DNA from: Paracoccaceae bacterium
GTDB lineage: Bacteria > Pseudomonadota > Alphaproteobacteria > Rhodobacterales > Rhodobacteraceae
Assembly: GCA_012103375.1 (NCBI GenBank)
Contig: WLWX01000001.1
Location: 2,274,492-2,338,491 of the forward strand
Direction: 5' to 3'
Length of the DNA: 64,000 nt
The notes under the pieces: model-generated
Seen by the model: only the letters and a program-made list of their open reading frames with translations
Told to the model about the DNA's origin: nothing
Database searches by the model: none
Made by a program: the position numbers and the translations under genes
In this document: positions 8,109-19,037 of the stretch, piece after piece
Layout of the letters: the number at the start of each line of letters is the position of its first letter
Numbering within the stretch: the stretch's first letter is position 1

Positions 8109-10267
8109 CAGGCCACAGCGTCGGCAAACGCGCTTCGGTACAGGGCCGCCAGTTCGGACAGCGGCGCGCTGCTGCGTCCAAAGGTGACGGCGTCACCGCC
8201 GAACCTGCCAACGCAAGCGATCGGCACCCTGGCCTGCGCGGCAGCCGCCATCAGCGCCTCGGCCGCGTCGAAATCACAGGCCAGCAGGTAACGCGCCTGA
8301 TCTTCGCCAAACAAGGTCGGGATGTCGGCGGCGTCCAGGGCGACGCCGATCCCTGAGGCTTCGGCCATTTCGAAAGCGGCCAATGCCAATCCGCCATCGG
8401 ACAGGTCGGTCGCGCCGCCAATCCAGCCTCGATTGTTGCGCACAAACTCTCCGTTGCGTCGCTCGGCCGTCAGATCAACCGGCGGTGGCGCACCGTCGCG
8501 CCGCCCCCAGGCTTCGGCCAGCAGTGCGGAACAGCCCAGGTGGCCGACGGTTTCTCCAACCAGCAGCACCATCTGCCCGGCCTGCGCCGTGCCGCCAATC
8601 GGCGCTTCACCAGCCCCGATCAGGCCCACGGCCCCGATCGTCGGGGTCGGCAGAATGCCGGTGCCGTCGGTTTCGTTATAAAGGCTGACATTGCCCGACA
8701 CGATCGGCATATCCAGCGCCGCGCAACCCGCACCGATGCCTTTGATCGCGCCGACCAACTGGCCCATGATCTGTGGTTTTTCCGGATTTCCGAAGTTCAG
8801 ATTATCCGTCGATGCCAGAGGCTTGGCACCCACTGCTGAGAGGTTGCGATAAGCCTCGACCACGGCCTGCGCGCCGCCAACCTCGGGATTCGCCACCACA
8901 TAGCGCGGCGTCACGTCCGAGGTGAAGGCCAGCGCCTTGTCGGTGCCATGCACCCGCACGATCCCGGCGCCCTGACCGGGGGTGCGCAGCGTGTCGGCCA
9001 TCACCTGACTGTCGTATTGGTCCCAGACCCACTGCTTGGCGGCGTAATTCGGCGATCCGACCAGCGTGCGCAGCGCATCAACCGGGTCAATCGCGGGCAC
9101 ATCCCCCAACGCTGCCGGGGCCGGGGTTTCGACCCATTTGCGGTCATATTCCGGCGCGGTCGAGGCGAGTTTTGACAGCGGCAGATCGGCCATGACGGTG
9201 TCGCCGTGGACGATCAGAAAGCGATCCTCGGCAATGGTTTCGCCAACGACCGCGAAATCGAGGTCCCATTTGTCGAACACTGCCCGCGCGATGTCTTCCT
9301 TGTCGGGGTCCAGCACCATCAGCATCCGTTCCTGGGATTCCGACAGCATCATTTCATAGGCGGTCATATTCTCTTCACGCACCGGCACCGCGTCGAGGGT
9401 CAGCCGCACGCCCAAGCCGCCCTTGTCGCCCATTTCGACCGCAGAACAGGTCAGCCCCGCCGCCCCCATGTCCTGAATTGAAACGACCGCGCCGGTCTGC
9501 ATCAGCTCCAGACAAGCCTCCAGCAGGCGCTTTTCGGTGAACGGGTCGCCGACCTGAACGGTTGGGCGCTTGTCCTCGATGGTGTCGTCGAATTCCGCAC
9601 TGGCCATTGTGGCACCGCCGACCCCGTCGCGCCCTGTCTTTGCGCCCAGATAGACGACGGGACGGCCCACGCCAGAAGCGGCGGAATAGAAGATCGCATC
9701 TGCATCGGCCAATCCGGCGGCAAAGGCGTTGACCAGACAATTGCCGTCATAAGAGGCATCAAACCGAACCTCTCCGCCAACCGTCGGCACCCCGAAGGCA
9801 TTGCCATACCCGCCGACGCCTTCCACGACACCCGCCACCAGAGACCGGGTCTTGGGATGCTCGGGCCGCCCGAACGACAGCGAGTTGATCGCCGCAATGG
9901 GGCGCGCGCCCATCGTGAAGACATCGCGCAGAATGCCGCCAACACCTGTGGCCGCGCCCTGATAGGGTTCGATATAGCTCGGGTGGTTGTGGCTTTCCAT
10001 TTTGAAAACAACGGCTTGCCCGTCTCCGATGTCGACGACGCCGGCGTTTTCGCCGGGTCCGCAAATCACCTGCGGCCCTTCGGTCGGCAGCGTTCGCAGC
10101 CATTTTTTCGAGGATTTATAGGAACAATGCTCGTTCCACATGGCCGAAAAAATGCCGAGCTCCGTGAACGTCGGTTCCCGGTTCAGCAGCCGAATGATCT
10201 CGGCGTATTCGTCGTGCTTCAGCCCATGTGCGGCAATCAGCTCGTCAGTGATTTCTGGTTCCTGCAT
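8108..10267 (-). CDS. purL: Phosphoribosylformylglycinamidine synthase subunit II
   Basis: 719 residues from ATG 10267. It catalyses the ATP-dependent amination of FGAR in purine synthesis with PurQ and PurS. The N-terminus ([19 protein letters not shown]) and the block [18 protein letters not shown] are diagnostic, as are [35 protein letters not shown] and the C-terminal [16 protein letters not shown]. Length fits the small PurL type that needs separate PurQ/PurS, which are not in the window. A GNAT gene follows with a one-base overlap. Confidence 0.96.
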   Translation of the reverse strand: MQEPEITDELIAAHGLKHDEYAEIIRLLNREPTFTELGIFSAMWNEHCSYKSSKKWLRTLPTEGPQVICGPGENAGVVDIGDGQAVVFKMESHNHPSYIEPYQGAATGVGGILRDVFTMGARPIAAINSLSFGRPEHPKTRSLVAGVVEGVGGYGNAFGVPTVGGEVRFDASYDGNCLVNAFAAGLADADAIFYSAASGVGRPVVYLGAKTGRDGVGGATMASAEFDDTIEDKRPTVQVGDPFTEKRLLEACLELMQTGAVVSIQDMGAAGLTCSAVEMGDKGGLGVRLTLDAVPVREENMTAYEMMLSESQERMLMVLDPDKEDIARAVFDKWDLDFAVVGETIAEDRFLIVHGDTVMADLPLSKLASTAPEYDRKWVETPAPAALGDVPAIDPVDALRTLVGSPNYAAKQWVWDQYDSQVMADTLRTPGQGAGIVRVHGTDKALAFTSDVTPRYVVANPEVGGAQAVVEAYRNLSAVGAKPLASTDNLNFGNPEKPQIMGQLVGAIKGIGAGCAALDMPIVSGNVSLYNETDGTGILPTPTIGAVGLIGAGEAPIGGTAQAGQMVLLVGETVGHLGCSALLAEAWGRRDGAPPPVDLTAERRNGEFVRNNRGWIGGATDLSDGGLALAAFEMAEASGIGVALDAADIPTLFGEDQARYLLACDFDAAEALMAAAAQARVPIACVGRFGGDAVTFGRSSAPLSELAALYRSAFADAVA

Positions 10268-10422
10268 CGCGTCCCCCCGCCCGTCGTGCGTCTTCTAGGC
10301 GAAGGCGTCGCGCTGGAAAAGGGTGCCATTGCCGCAGGCACCTGCCTGCGTACCAGGCGAACATACAGGTTCCGCGCGCCCCTGGGGGTGGGGCGCGCGG
10401 CGTCACGACTACTGCGGTGGCG

Positions 10423-10750
10423 TCAGCCGGCCGAGGCTTCCAGTCGCGAGACGAATTCCGCCGCCGTCATCGGCAGCGTGATTGAGCCTGAGGCCGCGGC
10501 ATCCGCCGACATCCGCAGGGTCACGGTGCGCGGGTCAACGCCCAGCCCGCCGTTCACGCTGAGGCGCACATCAATCATGCCGTTTGGTGCGGCGCTCACC
10601 GAGCGGATGGTGCCTGCAACAGCGGCATCCGCCGTCGCAATGGTTTCGCCCACAAGTGCCTGCGCGTCACTGACTGCGGCGTCGGCGGCGTTGGCAGCCG
10701 CACCTGCGGCGCTGGCGACATTGCCGCCCTCGGCATTGGCCGAAGCGCTA
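10423..10750 (-). pseudogene. C-terminal fragment of an Ala-rich, PRC-barrel-like protein, cut by IS630
   Basis: The reading frame ending at 10423 carries about 105 native residues after the IS boundary at 10750. An Ala-rich stretch leads into LVGETIATADAAVAGTIRSV, NGMIDVRLSVNGGLGVDPRTVTL and LPMTAAEFVSRLEASAG. The pattern resembles a PRC-barrel domain, though I am only moderately sure. No native start codon is present, since the upstream part would lie where the IS630 element begins. The sequence on the other side of the IS is a different gene (fadL type) in a different frame, so the flanks do not rejoin into one gene. Confidence 0.5.
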
Positions 10751-11805
10751 AAGCGTTTCGGCTTGAACCTGAATCGCGAGGGATTCCCTTGAGACCTGAT
10801 CTGTGATTCATCCTGTTTGGGAGGATGGATCATGTCAGCACCTTTGCCATCTGCGCTTCGGATACGGTTTCAGAGATACATTGAAGAAGGGTTGAGCGGG
10901 CGCGCGGCGGCGTTGCGGTTGAAGCTGTCGCCTGCCACAGGCGCGCGGTGGGCGCGTCAGGTGAGGATGAAGGGTCATGCGGAACCTGCCCGGCAGGGAC
11001 CGCCGCGCGGCAAGGGAAAGCTGGCTCCGCATCGGGAATTCTTTGAGGAGTTGATCGCACAAGACCCTGACATCACGCTCTTTGAGTTGCGTAATGCGCT
11101 GGCCGATGCAGAGGGTGTGCGGGTGCATCACTCCTCCATCGCCAACCTTCTGTCCCGGCTCGGCTTCACGTACAAAAAAAGTCGCTGGTCGCAACCGAGC
11201 GCCGCCGCGCCAAGGTAAGGCAGCAACGGGCCGACTGGTTCAGATACCGCTCGCCAGCCATTGCGACCTTTCCTGAGCGCGTTGTCTTTATTGACGAAAC
11301 CGCAGTGAAGACAAACCTCACGCGCCTACGCGGCAGAGCCAAGCGCGGTAAGCGCCTGACGATGGATGCGCCCTTCGGAAGCTGGGGAACCCAAACCTTG
11401 ATCGCGGGCCTGACCCAAGGCGCGCTGATCGCACCTTGGGTCATCAAGGGAGCGATAGATGGCCCCGCCTTCGCGGCCTACATCCGCGAAGTGCTGGTCC
11501 CCGAGATCAACCCCGGCACTGTCGTCATTCTCGACAACCTGGCAACCCACCGGAATAAGGAGGCGACGCAGGCTTTACGCAATCACGGCTGCTGGTTCCT
11601 TTACCTGCCACCGTACTCGCCCGACCTGAATCCCATCGAGCAGGCCTTCTCTAAACTGAAAGCCCATTTGCGACGGATCGGGGCCAGGTCCTTTACCCAG
11701 GTCTTCGAAGCAATCGGAGCAATCTGCGATCTCTACGACCCAGTAGAATGCTGGAACTACTTTAAGGCCGCCGGATATGTCTCAGGTTAATGTCGAAACG
11801 CTTTA
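10749..11805 (+). mobile_element. IS630-family insertion sequence
   Basis: About 1.05 kb. Terminal inverted repeats start AAGCGTTTCG at 10751 and end CGAAACGCTT at 11803; the similarity extends inward (TTGAACCTGA at left, TTAACCTGAGAC in the reversed right end). The element is bounded by TA at 10749-10750 and TA at 11804-11805, the target duplication expected for IS630/Tc1-mariner elements. It carries one transposase gene split in two frames. It lies at the end of a truncated fadL-type gene. Confidence 0.92.
10832..11790 (+). CDS. IS630-family transposase, orfA/orfB with frameshift at an A7 run
   Basis: The first frame (ATG 10832 to stop at 11218) encodes the helix-turn-helix part (LRIRFQRYIEEGLSGRAAALRLKLS) and ends soon after LGFTYKKSR. 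A run of seven A at 11174-11180 allows a -1 shift. The shifted frame reads KKSLVATERRRAKV and then VVFIDETAVKTNLTRLRGR with the first catalytic Asp, VVILDNLATHRN with the second Asp, and PPYSPDLNPIEQAFSKLK with the Glu, up to the stop at 11790. The DDE triad is therefore intact only in the fused product. Programmed frameshifting or transcriptional slippage is likely. The ATG at 10817 is an alternative start. Confidence 0.88.
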
Positions 11806-12490
11806 GCGAGCGTGGCGTGATGATTTCGGTCTGCGACGACCGCGGCGCCCCGGCATCAAGCGGCGACATTTCGACCGTGTCCAGCGAATGCTCGACCTCG
11901 GAATTATAGGTCAGCGCGACACGCAGCGCGATCTCGGGCTTTTCATAGGCCGCGCCGACGACATAACCGACGCCCCAGTCCGGTGAGCCGACGACATCAT
12001 AACCGAACACCGGGTCTATAAACGGAATGTTGGCCGTTGCCTCGACCTCTTGCAGGCGCAGGCCGCCGAAGACGCTGATGTTGGATGGCAGATTGTATTG
12101 CAGCACCCCGGTCAGGGCCTGCGACGAAAACTCGGCCACGGCGTCGGCCGCAAAATAGAAGGGCGAGGCATCTGAATAATCCACCGCTGCGCCGAAAGGC
12201 TGATCATAGATCAGCGCATAGGACAGCGTTTCGTTCAGGTCCGCCTTATAGGCAGCGCCGAAATTCGCAAAATGGGGTGAGACTGAACCGGATTCAAACC
12301 CGGCACCCGGCCCAAGCAGCGGACCGGCAACGCCCGAGACGTTCGGGTCAACACCGCCGAACGAAAGTTTCGCATATCGACCCTGTTCGAACAGCACCGC
12401 CAGGCTTTGCCCGCTGCGGTCCAATCCGCCCGCATTGGCAACGGTTGCAGTTGCAACAAACACTGTCGCTGCAGTTCTGAACATGTTCAT
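11806..12490 (-). pseudogene. Outer-membrane FadL/OmpP1-type transporter, truncated by IS630
   Basis: Starts at ATG 12490 with a signal peptide (MNMFRTAATVFVATATVANAGGLDRSGQS) and the FadL-type N-terminal block AVLFEQGRYAKLSFGGVDPNVSG. About 225 of an expected 370-400 residues remain, down to SSQTEIITPRS, where the IS630 right end begins at 11805. The missing C-terminal beta-strands are not found on the far side of the element. FadL proteins let hydrophobic compounds such as fatty acids cross the outer membrane; this copy should be non-functional. Confidence 0.8.
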
Positions 12491-12596
12491 TACTCGATAT
12501 CCTGTGAAACCGCTCGTTTAAGACATCAGGTTACGGCGCTGCGCGACTTGCACAAATGTAACCTTCACGTCACGGGGGCAGATCGGGGCCGGACCG

Positions 12597-13475
12597 TCAC
12601 TTATTTGGCACAGATCGGGCCTCGCGCCAGATATTTAGGTAGTTCGCGCCGAATATGATGGCCGCGCCAATTAGCACCATCGGGTCGAGCGATTCGTTGT
12701 AAAGCCACACGCCGATCAGCGCGATGACCGGCAAGCGGGCGAAATCGACCGGCATGACAACGGCGGCAGGGGCCAGTGACAGGGCGCGCGTCAGGCAGAA
12801 ATGCGCCAGCAATCCGCCAAGCGCGACCAGCACCACCCAGGGCCATATCAGGGCCGATGGCCAGGCAATATCGCCATCAAAGCCTGCCGTGATCACGCCA
12901 AAGGTGGCCTGCATTGCGGTCAGCCAGAACAGGATCGTGGTGATGCTGATGCTGCGCGCCAGCAGCCGGGTAAGCACCATAGAGATCGCGAAACCCACCG
13001 CGGCCAGCGCGCCGGCGATGACACCCCAGCCGATGGGGTTAATCCAGGGACGGGTCACGATCAGAATACCGACAAATCCGGCAATCAGAGTGGCGGCGCG
13101 AAAGCCGGTGATCCGCTCGCCCAGAATGAACACGGCCAGAAGCGTTGCCCAAAGCGGGCCGGTGAATTCCAGCGCAAAAACCTGCGCCAGCGGGATAAGT
13201 GTGATCGCAAAGAACCACAGGTTCTGGCCTGTGAAATGGCCGATGTTGCGGATCAGGTGAAGCCCGAAATGCCGGGTCGAAATCTGCCCTAGCGTCCCGA
13301 CCCAGCCGCCCACCGCAAGCACGATCGCCAGCCCGATGAAGGATCGGTACATCATCAGCTCGAACGTATCGAGTTCCGGCGCAATCGCCCGCCCGGCGAC
13401 GGCCATGGACGAAAACGAGACAATCGCCCCGATCATCCAGAACGCCGCCCGAACGGGGTTTTGGTCAGTGGGCAT
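12597..13475 (-). CDS. DMT superfamily transporter with two EamA domains
   Basis: 292 residues with about ten hydrophobic helices arranged as two EamA repeats. The first is GAIVSFSSMAVAGRAIAP...LMMYRSFIGLAIVLAVGGW to VFALEFTGPLWATLLAVFILGERIT; the second is IAGALAAVGFAISMVLTRLLA to VVMPVDFARLPVIALIGVWLYNESLDPMVLIGAAIIFGANY. ExxT-type helix 4 ends (LGERIT) are typical. Substrate is unknown; relatives export amino acids or metabolites. Its stop lies 106 bases from the truncated fadL start, with guaA on the other side on the same strand nine bases away, which suggests it follows guaA in one transcript. Confidence 0.9.
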   Translation of the reverse strand: MPTDQNPVRAAFWMIGAIVSFSSMAVAGRAIAPELDTFELMMYRSFIGLAIVLAVGGWVGTLGQISTRHFGLHLIRNIGHFTGQNLWFFAITLIPLAQVFALEFTGPLWATLLAVFILGERITGFRAATLIAGFVGILIVTRPWINPIGWGVIAGALAAVGFAISMVLTRLLARSISITTILFWLTAMQATFGVITAGFDGDIAWPSALIWPWVVLVALGGLLAHFCLTRALSLAPAAVVMPVDFARLPVIALIGVWLYNESLDPMVLIGAAIIFGANYLNIWREARSVPNK

Positions 13476-13484
13476 CCGCGCGCG

Positions 13485-15047
13485 TCATTCCCATTCGATC
13501 GTGCCCGGCGGTTTTGACGTGATGTCATAGGTCACGCGGTTGATGCCCGGAACCTCGGCCACGATGCGGGTTGAGGTTTCCATCAGGAAGTCGTGCGTGA
13601 ACGGATAGACATCCGCCGTCATCCCGTCGACCGAGGTGACGGCGCGCAGGGCGCAGGCGAAATCATAGGTGCGCCCGTCGCCCATGACGCCAACGGTGCG
13701 GACCGGCAGGATGGCGACGAAGGCTTGCCAGATCTCGTCATATAGACCGTGTTTGCGGATCTGGTCGATATAGACGGCATCGGCGCGGCGCAGGATGTTG
13801 AGTTTCTCGCGCGTGATCTCTCCGGGGCAGCGGATGGCAAGGCCGGGGCCGGGGAAAGGGTGGCGGCCGATAAAGCTGGCGGGCAGGCCCAGTTCGCGGC
13901 CCAGGGCGCGCACCTCGTCCTTGAACAGCTCTCGCAGGGGTTCGACCAGCTTCAGACCCATCTTTTCGGGCAGGCCGCCGACGTTGTGGTGGCTTTTGAT
14001 CGTGACGGATGGCCCGCCGGAAAAGCTGACGCTTTCGATCACGTCGGGGTAGAGCGTGCCCTGGGCGAGGAACTTTGCGCCGCCCACTTCGCCTGCGTGT
14101 TTCTGGAACACGTCGATGAACAGGCGGCCAATGATCTTGCGTTTGGTTTCGGGGTCGGATTGGCCGTCGAGTTCTGACAGAAACAACTCCTGCTCGTCCG
14201 CGTGGATCAACGGGATGTTGTAGGTGTCGCGGAACATGCCGACGACCTCGTCCACCTCACCCTGTCTGAGCAGCCCGTGGTCAACGAACACGCAGGTCAA
14301 CTGATCGCCGATGGCTTCGTGGATCAGGACGGCGGCGACCGAGGAATCCACACCGCCCGACAGCCCGCAGATCACCTTGGCGTCACCGACCTGTTCGCGG
14401 ATTTTCGCGATAGCCTCGGCCCGGTAGGCGCCCATGGTCCAGTCGCCGGTGAAGCCTGCAAGGCGGATGAAATTCTCATAGAGTTTCGCACCGTTCGGGG
14501 TGTGGTGCACCTCGGGGTGGAACTGGACAGCAAAGAAATTGCGGGCTGGGTCGGCGACGACAGCATAGGGCGCGTTGGGGGAGGTGGCGAAAACCTCGAA
14601 CCCCGGGGCGATTTTTGAGACGTGGTCGCCGTGGCTCATCCAGACTTGTTCGCGGTCGGTGTCGTCGGCGAACCAACCTTCCAGAAGGCCCAGGTGGTTG
14701 ACCGAGGGCGCGACATAGGCGCGGCCAAACTCGGCAGTTCCGGCGCCGCGTTCGACCTGGCCGCCCAGCATCTGCATCATCACCTGCTGGCCATAGCATA
14801 TGCCAAGGACCGGAACGCCAAGGGCGAAGACGCTTTCGGGTGGACGCGGGGAGCCTTCGTCAATCACGCTGCACGGACCGCCTGACAGGATAACGGCCTT
14901 GGGCGCGAAGTCAGACAGGAAGGCGTCGGTCACAGCCTGGTAGGGATGGATTTCGCAATAGACATTCAACTCTCGCAGGCGGCGCGCGATCAGCTGCGTT
15001 ACCTGGCTGCCGAAGTCGATGATAAGCAGGCGGTCATGTTGGGTCAT
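13485..15047 (-). CDS. guaA: GMP synthase (glutamine-hydrolysing)
   Basis: 520 residues from ATG 15047 ([27 protein letters not shown]). It converts XMP to GMP with glutamine and ATP. The class I amidotransferase domain occupies roughly 1-200 with the nucleophile in GICYGQQ and His/Glu in QFHPEVHHT. The ATP-pyrophosphatase domain starts with the P-loop LSGGVDSSV. The dimerisation domain has [12 protein letters not shown] and ends [15 protein letters not shown]. Length is standard. An in-frame ATG upstream at 15149 adds sequence without homology and is rejected. Confidence 0.97.
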   Translation of the reverse strand: MTQHDRLLIIDFGSQVTQLIARRLRELNVYCEIHPYQAVTDAFLSDFAPKAVILSGGPCSVIDEGSPRPPESVFALGVPVLGICYGQQVMMQMLGGQVERGAGTAEFGRAYVAPSVNHLGLLEGWFADDTDREQVWMSHGDHVSKIAPGFEVFATSPNAPYAVVADPARNFFAVQFHPEVHHTPNGAKLYENFIRLAGFTGDWTMGAYRAEAIAKIREQVGDAKVICGLSGGVDSSVAAVLIHEAIGDQLTCVFVDHGLLRQGEVDEVVGMFRDTYNIPLIHADEQELFLSELDGQSDPETKRKIIGRLFIDVFQKHAGEVGGAKFLAQGTLYPDVIESVSFSGGPSVTIKSHHNVGGLPEKMGLKLVEPLRELFKDEVRALGRELGLPASFIGRHPFPGPGLAIRCPGEITREKLNILRRADAVYIDQIRKHGLYDEIWQAFVAILPVRTVGVMGDGRTYDFACALRAVTSVDGMTADVYPFTHDFLMETSTRIVAEVPGINRVTYDITSKPPGTIEWE

Positions 15048-15205
15048 GAGGTTGGGATATGCGCGCGGGCAAGGGGCGGCAAGGGGGAATGCGGTTGCAG
15101 TTCTGATTCCGTGCACGGGGTGGGGTGTCGGTCTTTCGTGGCGTGCCACTTCCCAACTGGTGCGGAGTATTCAGGCGGTCAGATCCCCGGCTGGACGCTT
15201 GCGCG

Positions 15206-16240
15206 TTACCGCCCCCGGATCCTGGGATCCAGCGCGTCGCGCAATCCGTCGCCGATGTAATTCACGCTGAGCACGGCGAGCGAGATGAACACGCCCGGCC
15301 AGACGACACGTTCGGGATACTGCTGTAGGTAGTCGGTGCCGTCGAACAGCAGGCGACCCCAGGTCGGGAAATCGCTTGGGAAACCAAGGCCAAGGAAACT
15401 GAGCGCGCTTTCGGTGATGATCGCGTTGGCGATCCCGAGGGTGGCCGAGACCATGATCGGGCTCATCACGTTGGGCAGGATGTGGCGGGTCACCATGCGG
15501 CGGCTTGGGGTGCCGATGGAGCGGGCGGCCAAAACGAACTCGCGCTCTTTCAGCGCCAGCACGTCGCCGCGCACGATGCGGGCGGTTTGCATCCAGCTGG
15601 TGATGCCGATGACGAAGACGATCAGGATGAATATCCCCTCGGCCGGGCCAAAGGCGGCGCGCAGCGGGTCGCGAAACAGCATGATGATGACCAGCAGCAG
15701 CGGCAGCAGCGGCAGGGCCAGGAACAGGTCGGTGAACCGCATCAGCAGCCCGTCGAGGCGTTTGAAGTATCCCGCCATGACACCGATTCCGGTGCCCACG
15801 ATCAGCGCCAGCGCCATGGCCGTCATCCCCACCGCCAGACTGACCTGCCCGCCAGAGATCATGCGCGCCAGGATATCGCGGCCCAGTTGATCGGTGCCCA
15901 GTGGATGTGCCCAGCTGACCTTGAGCCCCTCAGCCTCGGACGGGTTCGCAAAACAGCTCAGGATCGCACTCCAATCCTGGCCAAAACAGGCGACAATGTG
16001 GCGTGTGTTCTTGGCGCGAATGTCGATGAATGTCGCATCCAGCGACCACAGGAACGGCCCCAGCACCACAAGTGCGACAATCAGCAGAAAGCAGGCGAGG
16101 CCCAGCAGAGCGCCGCGATGTGTGCGGAATTGATCCCAGACGTCCCACCATTGGTTGCGGGCCGTTCGGCGGGCCTGGACCGGGGCCTCGGCCAGTGTTT
16201 CGGGCGTGGTGGGGGGGATGTCGATGGCCGGATCAGTCAT
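15206..16240 (-). CDS. Peptide ABC transporter permease, DppC/OppC type
   Basis: 344 residues from ATG 16240, which overlaps the stop of the upstream permease by eight bases. The N-terminal OppC-type region (QWWDVWDQFRTHRGALLGLACFLLIVALVVLGPFLW) precedes a BPD_transp_1 domain with HPLGTDQLGRDILARMI, the EAA loop (AARSIGTPSRRMVTRHILPNVMSP) and SFLGLGFPSDFPTWG. It forms the inner-membrane channel with the DppB-type protein. It is the last gene of a five-gene operon running dppD, dppF, substrate-binding protein, dppB, dppC. Confidence 0.93.
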   Translation of the reverse strand: MTDPAIDIPPTTPETLAEAPVQARRTARNQWWDVWDQFRTHRGALLGLACFLLIVALVVLGPFLWSLDATFIDIRAKNTRHIVACFGQDWSAILSCFANPSEAEGLKVSWAHPLGTDQLGRDILARMISGGQVSLAVGMTAMALALIVGTGIGVMAGYFKRLDGLLMRFTDLFLALPLLPLLLVIIMLFRDPLRAAFGPAEGIFILIVFVIGITSWMQTARIVRGDVLALKEREFVLAARSIGTPSRRMVTRHILPNVMSPIMVSATLGIANAIITESALSFLGLGFPSDFPTWGRLLFDGTDYLQQYPERVVWPGVFISLAVLSVNYIGDGLRDALDPRIRGR

Positions 16241-17240
16241 AGCGGATCCTCGGGTCGAGAACGCCGTAGAGGACATCGGCAATCAGATTGAACAGTACGA
16301 TCAGCACGGCGAAGATGAAGGTCAGTGTTTGCACCATCGGCAGGTCGTTGGCCTGAATGGCGGTGATCAGCAGTTGGCCAAGGCCGTTCACCTTGAACAC
16401 CTGCTCGGTAATGATGGCCCCGCCGAAGACCTGCGGCACGCCCAGCGCGATGACGGTGACGACCGGGATCATCGAGTTTCTGAGCACATGCATCAGCACC
16501 ACGACCTTTTCGGTCATGCCCTTGGCGCGCGCGGTGCGCACATAATCCTGGTTGAGGTTGTCCAGCATGCTGGCGCGCATGAAACGGCTGATTTGTGCGG
16601 CGTTGAACAGCGCCAGCACCAAGACCGGCATGATCATCTGCTTCATCTGGAACACGAAGCTGCCCCAGTCGTTGACCACATGCGTCGTGTCATAGATCGA
16701 CGGGAACCAGCCCAGATTGACCGAGAATATGACGATCAGCAGCACGCCAGTAAAGAAGGTCGGGACCGAAAAGCCGATCATGCTGACGAAGGTGCCGATC
16801 TGGTCGAAGATCGAATATTGCTTGTAGGCCGAGATGACGCCGATCGGCAGCGCAATAAGAACCCCGATCACATAGGACATGCCGACAACCCACAGCGTCT
16901 GGGGAATGCGCTGCACGACGATGTCCATCACCGGGCTGCGGGTCTGCCAGCTGATCACACGCAGCTTGCCCTCGGCGAAGGTCGTGCCGAACATGTGGTC
17001 GATCAGGTTCTGCGGCTCGACCCAGAAAAACTGGATCATCCATTTCACGAAGCGGATGTGCCAGGGTTCGCCCAGGCCAAGCGCCTCGCGCATCCGCTCT
17101 TTCACTTCGGGCGGTACGGTCAGCGGGACGTTGGCCATCGGGTCACCGGGGGCCAGTTCCAGCAGCATGAAGATGACCAGCGAGATGAAAATCAGCACCG
17201 GGACAGAAAGCAGAAGTCGTCTGATCGTGAAATTCAGCAT
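16233..17240 (-). CDS. Peptide ABC transporter permease, DppB/OppB type
   Basis: 335 residues (MLNFTIRRLLLSVPVLIFISLVIFMLLELAPGDPM, the DppB hallmark). The transmembrane domain includes YVIGVLIALPIGVISAYKQYS and the EAA loop YVRTARAKGMTEKVVVLMHVLRNSMIPVVT (read here in two parts). It ends NLIADVLYGVLDPRIRYD, the usual family terminus. It overlaps the following dppC-type gene by eight bases and lies 81 bases after the substrate-binding protein gene. The region around residues 70-100 carries an insertion (FVKWMIQFFWVEPQNLIDHMFG) typical of alphaproteobacterial peptide permeases. Confidence 0.93.
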   Translation of the reverse strand: MLNFTIRRLLLSVPVLIFISLVIFMLLELAPGDPMANVPLTVPPEVKERMREALGLGEPWHIRFVKWMIQFFWVEPQNLIDHMFGTTFAEGKLRVISWQTRSPVMDIVVQRIPQTLWVVGMSYVIGVLIALPIGVISAYKQYSIFDQIGTFVSMIGFSVPTFFTGVLLIVIFSVNLGWFPSIYDTTHVVNDWGSFVFQMKQMIMPVLVLALFNAAQISRFMRASMLDNLNQDYVRTARAKGMTEKVVVLMHVLRNSMIPVVTVIALGVPQVFGGAIITEQVFKVNGLGQLLITAIQANDLPMVQTLTFIFAVLIVLFNLIADVLYGVLDPRIRYD

Positions 17241-17321
17241 CGACGCCTCGTTTATGGTCCGGTTTCAGGGAAGCGGCCCCCGCCGGGAATGGCAGGGGCC
17301 GCAGAGGTTCAGTTTATCGGA

Positions 17322-19037
17322 TTACATTTCGACCCGGTGCCAATCGGCAGCGTTCCAGATCTCGGAATCCCAGACGTTCATGATGACGCCGCCAAGGGTG
17401 TTTCCGTGGGCGGCGTTACGACCACGGTGCACCAGCGGAATAATCACGTATTCCTGCATCAGCATGTCGTTCATTGCTTTTGCCAGGCGTGCCCGTTCTG
17501 CGATGTCGCCGGTGGTCGCCATCTCGGCAACCAGGGCGTCATATTCGGCCGAACAGAAGCGCGGCATGTTGTTGCCCTGCCACTGGGTTTCCGGCCGTGG
17601 TGCCTGATCACAGGACCAGTTGGCCATATAGGCCTCTGGATCCGTGCCATCGAAGTTGTTGGTGTACATTTCGATGTCGGCAAAGAACTTCTGGAACGTA
17701 TCCGGCGAACCGGGGTCCGAGCCGAAGAACACCGATGCGTCGATGTTGCGCAATTCGGTTTCAACACCGATCTCGCTCCACCACTGCTTGATCAGCGCCT
17801 GGAAATCCTGGCGCACGGCATTGGTCGACGTCTGGTACAGGACCGACAGACGAACGCCGTCTTTTTCGCGGATCCCGTCAGAACCTGCGACCCAGCCATT
17901 GCTTTCCAGCAATGCCTTGGCACCTTCGATGTCCTGAGTGAGGCAGGCATCGTTGGCAGCAGAGGCAAAGACAGCCGGGGCTGGCAGAACGTTACAGGTT
18001 AGTCGGCCAAAGTCACCATAACCAACCTCGACCAGCAACTCACGGTCGATTGCCATCGACAGTGCCTGGCGGACGCTCTTGTCGGTCAGGAATGGATGCG
18101 GATGTGCGGCAGTGCCACGCTCATCACCCAGATCCGGGTTCACGTCCGTCAGGTTGACCATGATCCGTTCAACCGAGGTGCCGAACGAGACGATGTTCTT
18201 GCCCTTACCGGCAGCTTCCATCTGGGTCAGAACTTCCGGTGCAAGCTGCAGGTTCCAGGCATAGTCAAACTCGCCAGTTTCCAGAACCGCACGACCAGCA
18301 GCAGCAGCGTCGCCACCCCCTTTGAAGGTCACCGTCGCAAATGCCGGCTTGCTGGGATCGCGGTAGTTTTCATTCGCGGCCAGCGTGATCACGTCATTGG
18401 GACGGAATTCGGTCACGGTGAAAGGACCGGTGCCGATCGGATTGAAGTTCTCCTCGGTGCATTCCGGCGCTTTGGCACCCAGGCAATCGGCAAACTGCGC
18501 CGCCTGAATGATCGGGGCCTGGGCACCGACGAACGGACCGTATGGGAACGGCTTGGCGATGCCGAAGGTCACCACAGCGGTCAGATCGTCCGGCGTGTCA
18601 ACCGACACAACGTCGAGGTATTTTTCAGACTGCGCGCAGCCGCCACCCTCGGTGGTGCAGTATTCCCAGCTGAATTTGACATCAGCCGAAGTGACCGCAG
18701 TGCCGTCAGACCACAACAGGCCTTCGCTCAGCTTCCAGGTGATGGTTTTCAGGTCTTCCGATACGCCACCGTTTGCGACGGTTGGCACTTCGTCGACCAG
18801 CCATGGCACGATATTGCCGTCTTGGTCGTAGCGCGCCAAAGGCTCAATCACCAGCGAGGCTGCTTCCAGCTCTTTGGTGCCGCCCGACAGATACGGGTTC
18901 ATGATTGACGGCGCTTGCCAGTAGATAATCTTCAACTCACCGTCACGTCCGCGTTCGCCCGCGTGGGACGCCGCGAACGCAGCAGGTGCGATGGCGGTCA
19001 TCGCGGCTGCGCCCAGAAGGGCATATTTGAGTTTCAT
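17322..19037 (-). CDS. Peptide ABC transporter substrate-binding protein, family 5
   Basis: 571 residues with a signal peptide ([22 protein letters not shown], cleavage near ASHAGERG). The SBP_bac_5 fold is shown by [62 protein letters not shown] (in parts), [14 protein letters not shown] and [19 protein letters not shown]. It binds oligopeptides or related ligands in the periplasm and hands them to the two permeases. Its ATG overlaps the dppF-type stop (ATGA), with GGAGAACC as ribosome site. Its place in the middle of the operon, between ATPases and permeases, is unusual but seen in relatives. Confidence 0.93.
   Translation of the reverse strand: MKLKYALLGAAAMTAIAPAAFAASHAGERGRDGELKIIYWQAPSIMNPYLSGGTKELEAASLVIEPLARYDQDGNIVPWLVDEVPTVANGGVSEDLKTITWKLSEGLLWSDGTAVTSADVKFSWEYCTTEGGGCAQSEKYLDVVSVDTPDDLTAVVTFGIAKPFPYGPFVGAQAPIIQAAQFADCLGAKAPECTEENFNPIGTGPFTVTEFRPNDVITLAANENYRDPSKPAFATVTFKGGGDAAAAGRAVLETGEFDYAWNLQLAPEVLTQMEAAGKGKNIVSFGTSVERIMVNLTDVNPDLGDERGTAAHPHPFLTDKSVRQALSMAIDRELLVEVGYGDFGRLTCNVLPAPAVFASAANDACLTQDIEGAKALLESNGWVAGSDGIREKDGVRLSVLYQTSTNAVRQDFQALIKQWWSEIGVETELRNIDASVFFGSDPGSPDTFQKFFADIEMYTNNFDGTDPEAYMANWSCDQAPRPETQWQGNNMPRFCSAEYDALVAEMATTGDIAERARLAKAMNDMLMQEYVIIPLVHRGRNAAHGNTLGGVIMNVWDSEIWNAADWHRVEM

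Noticed and set aside
15140-15180. CGGAGTATT near 15164 as a second Rhodobacteraceae intergenic repeat
   Set aside because: Only a short match with no accompanying hairpin.
16155-18002. 615-codon plus-strand open frame
   Set aside because: His/Asp/Gln-rich shadow of the peptide permease and substrate-binding genes on the other strand.
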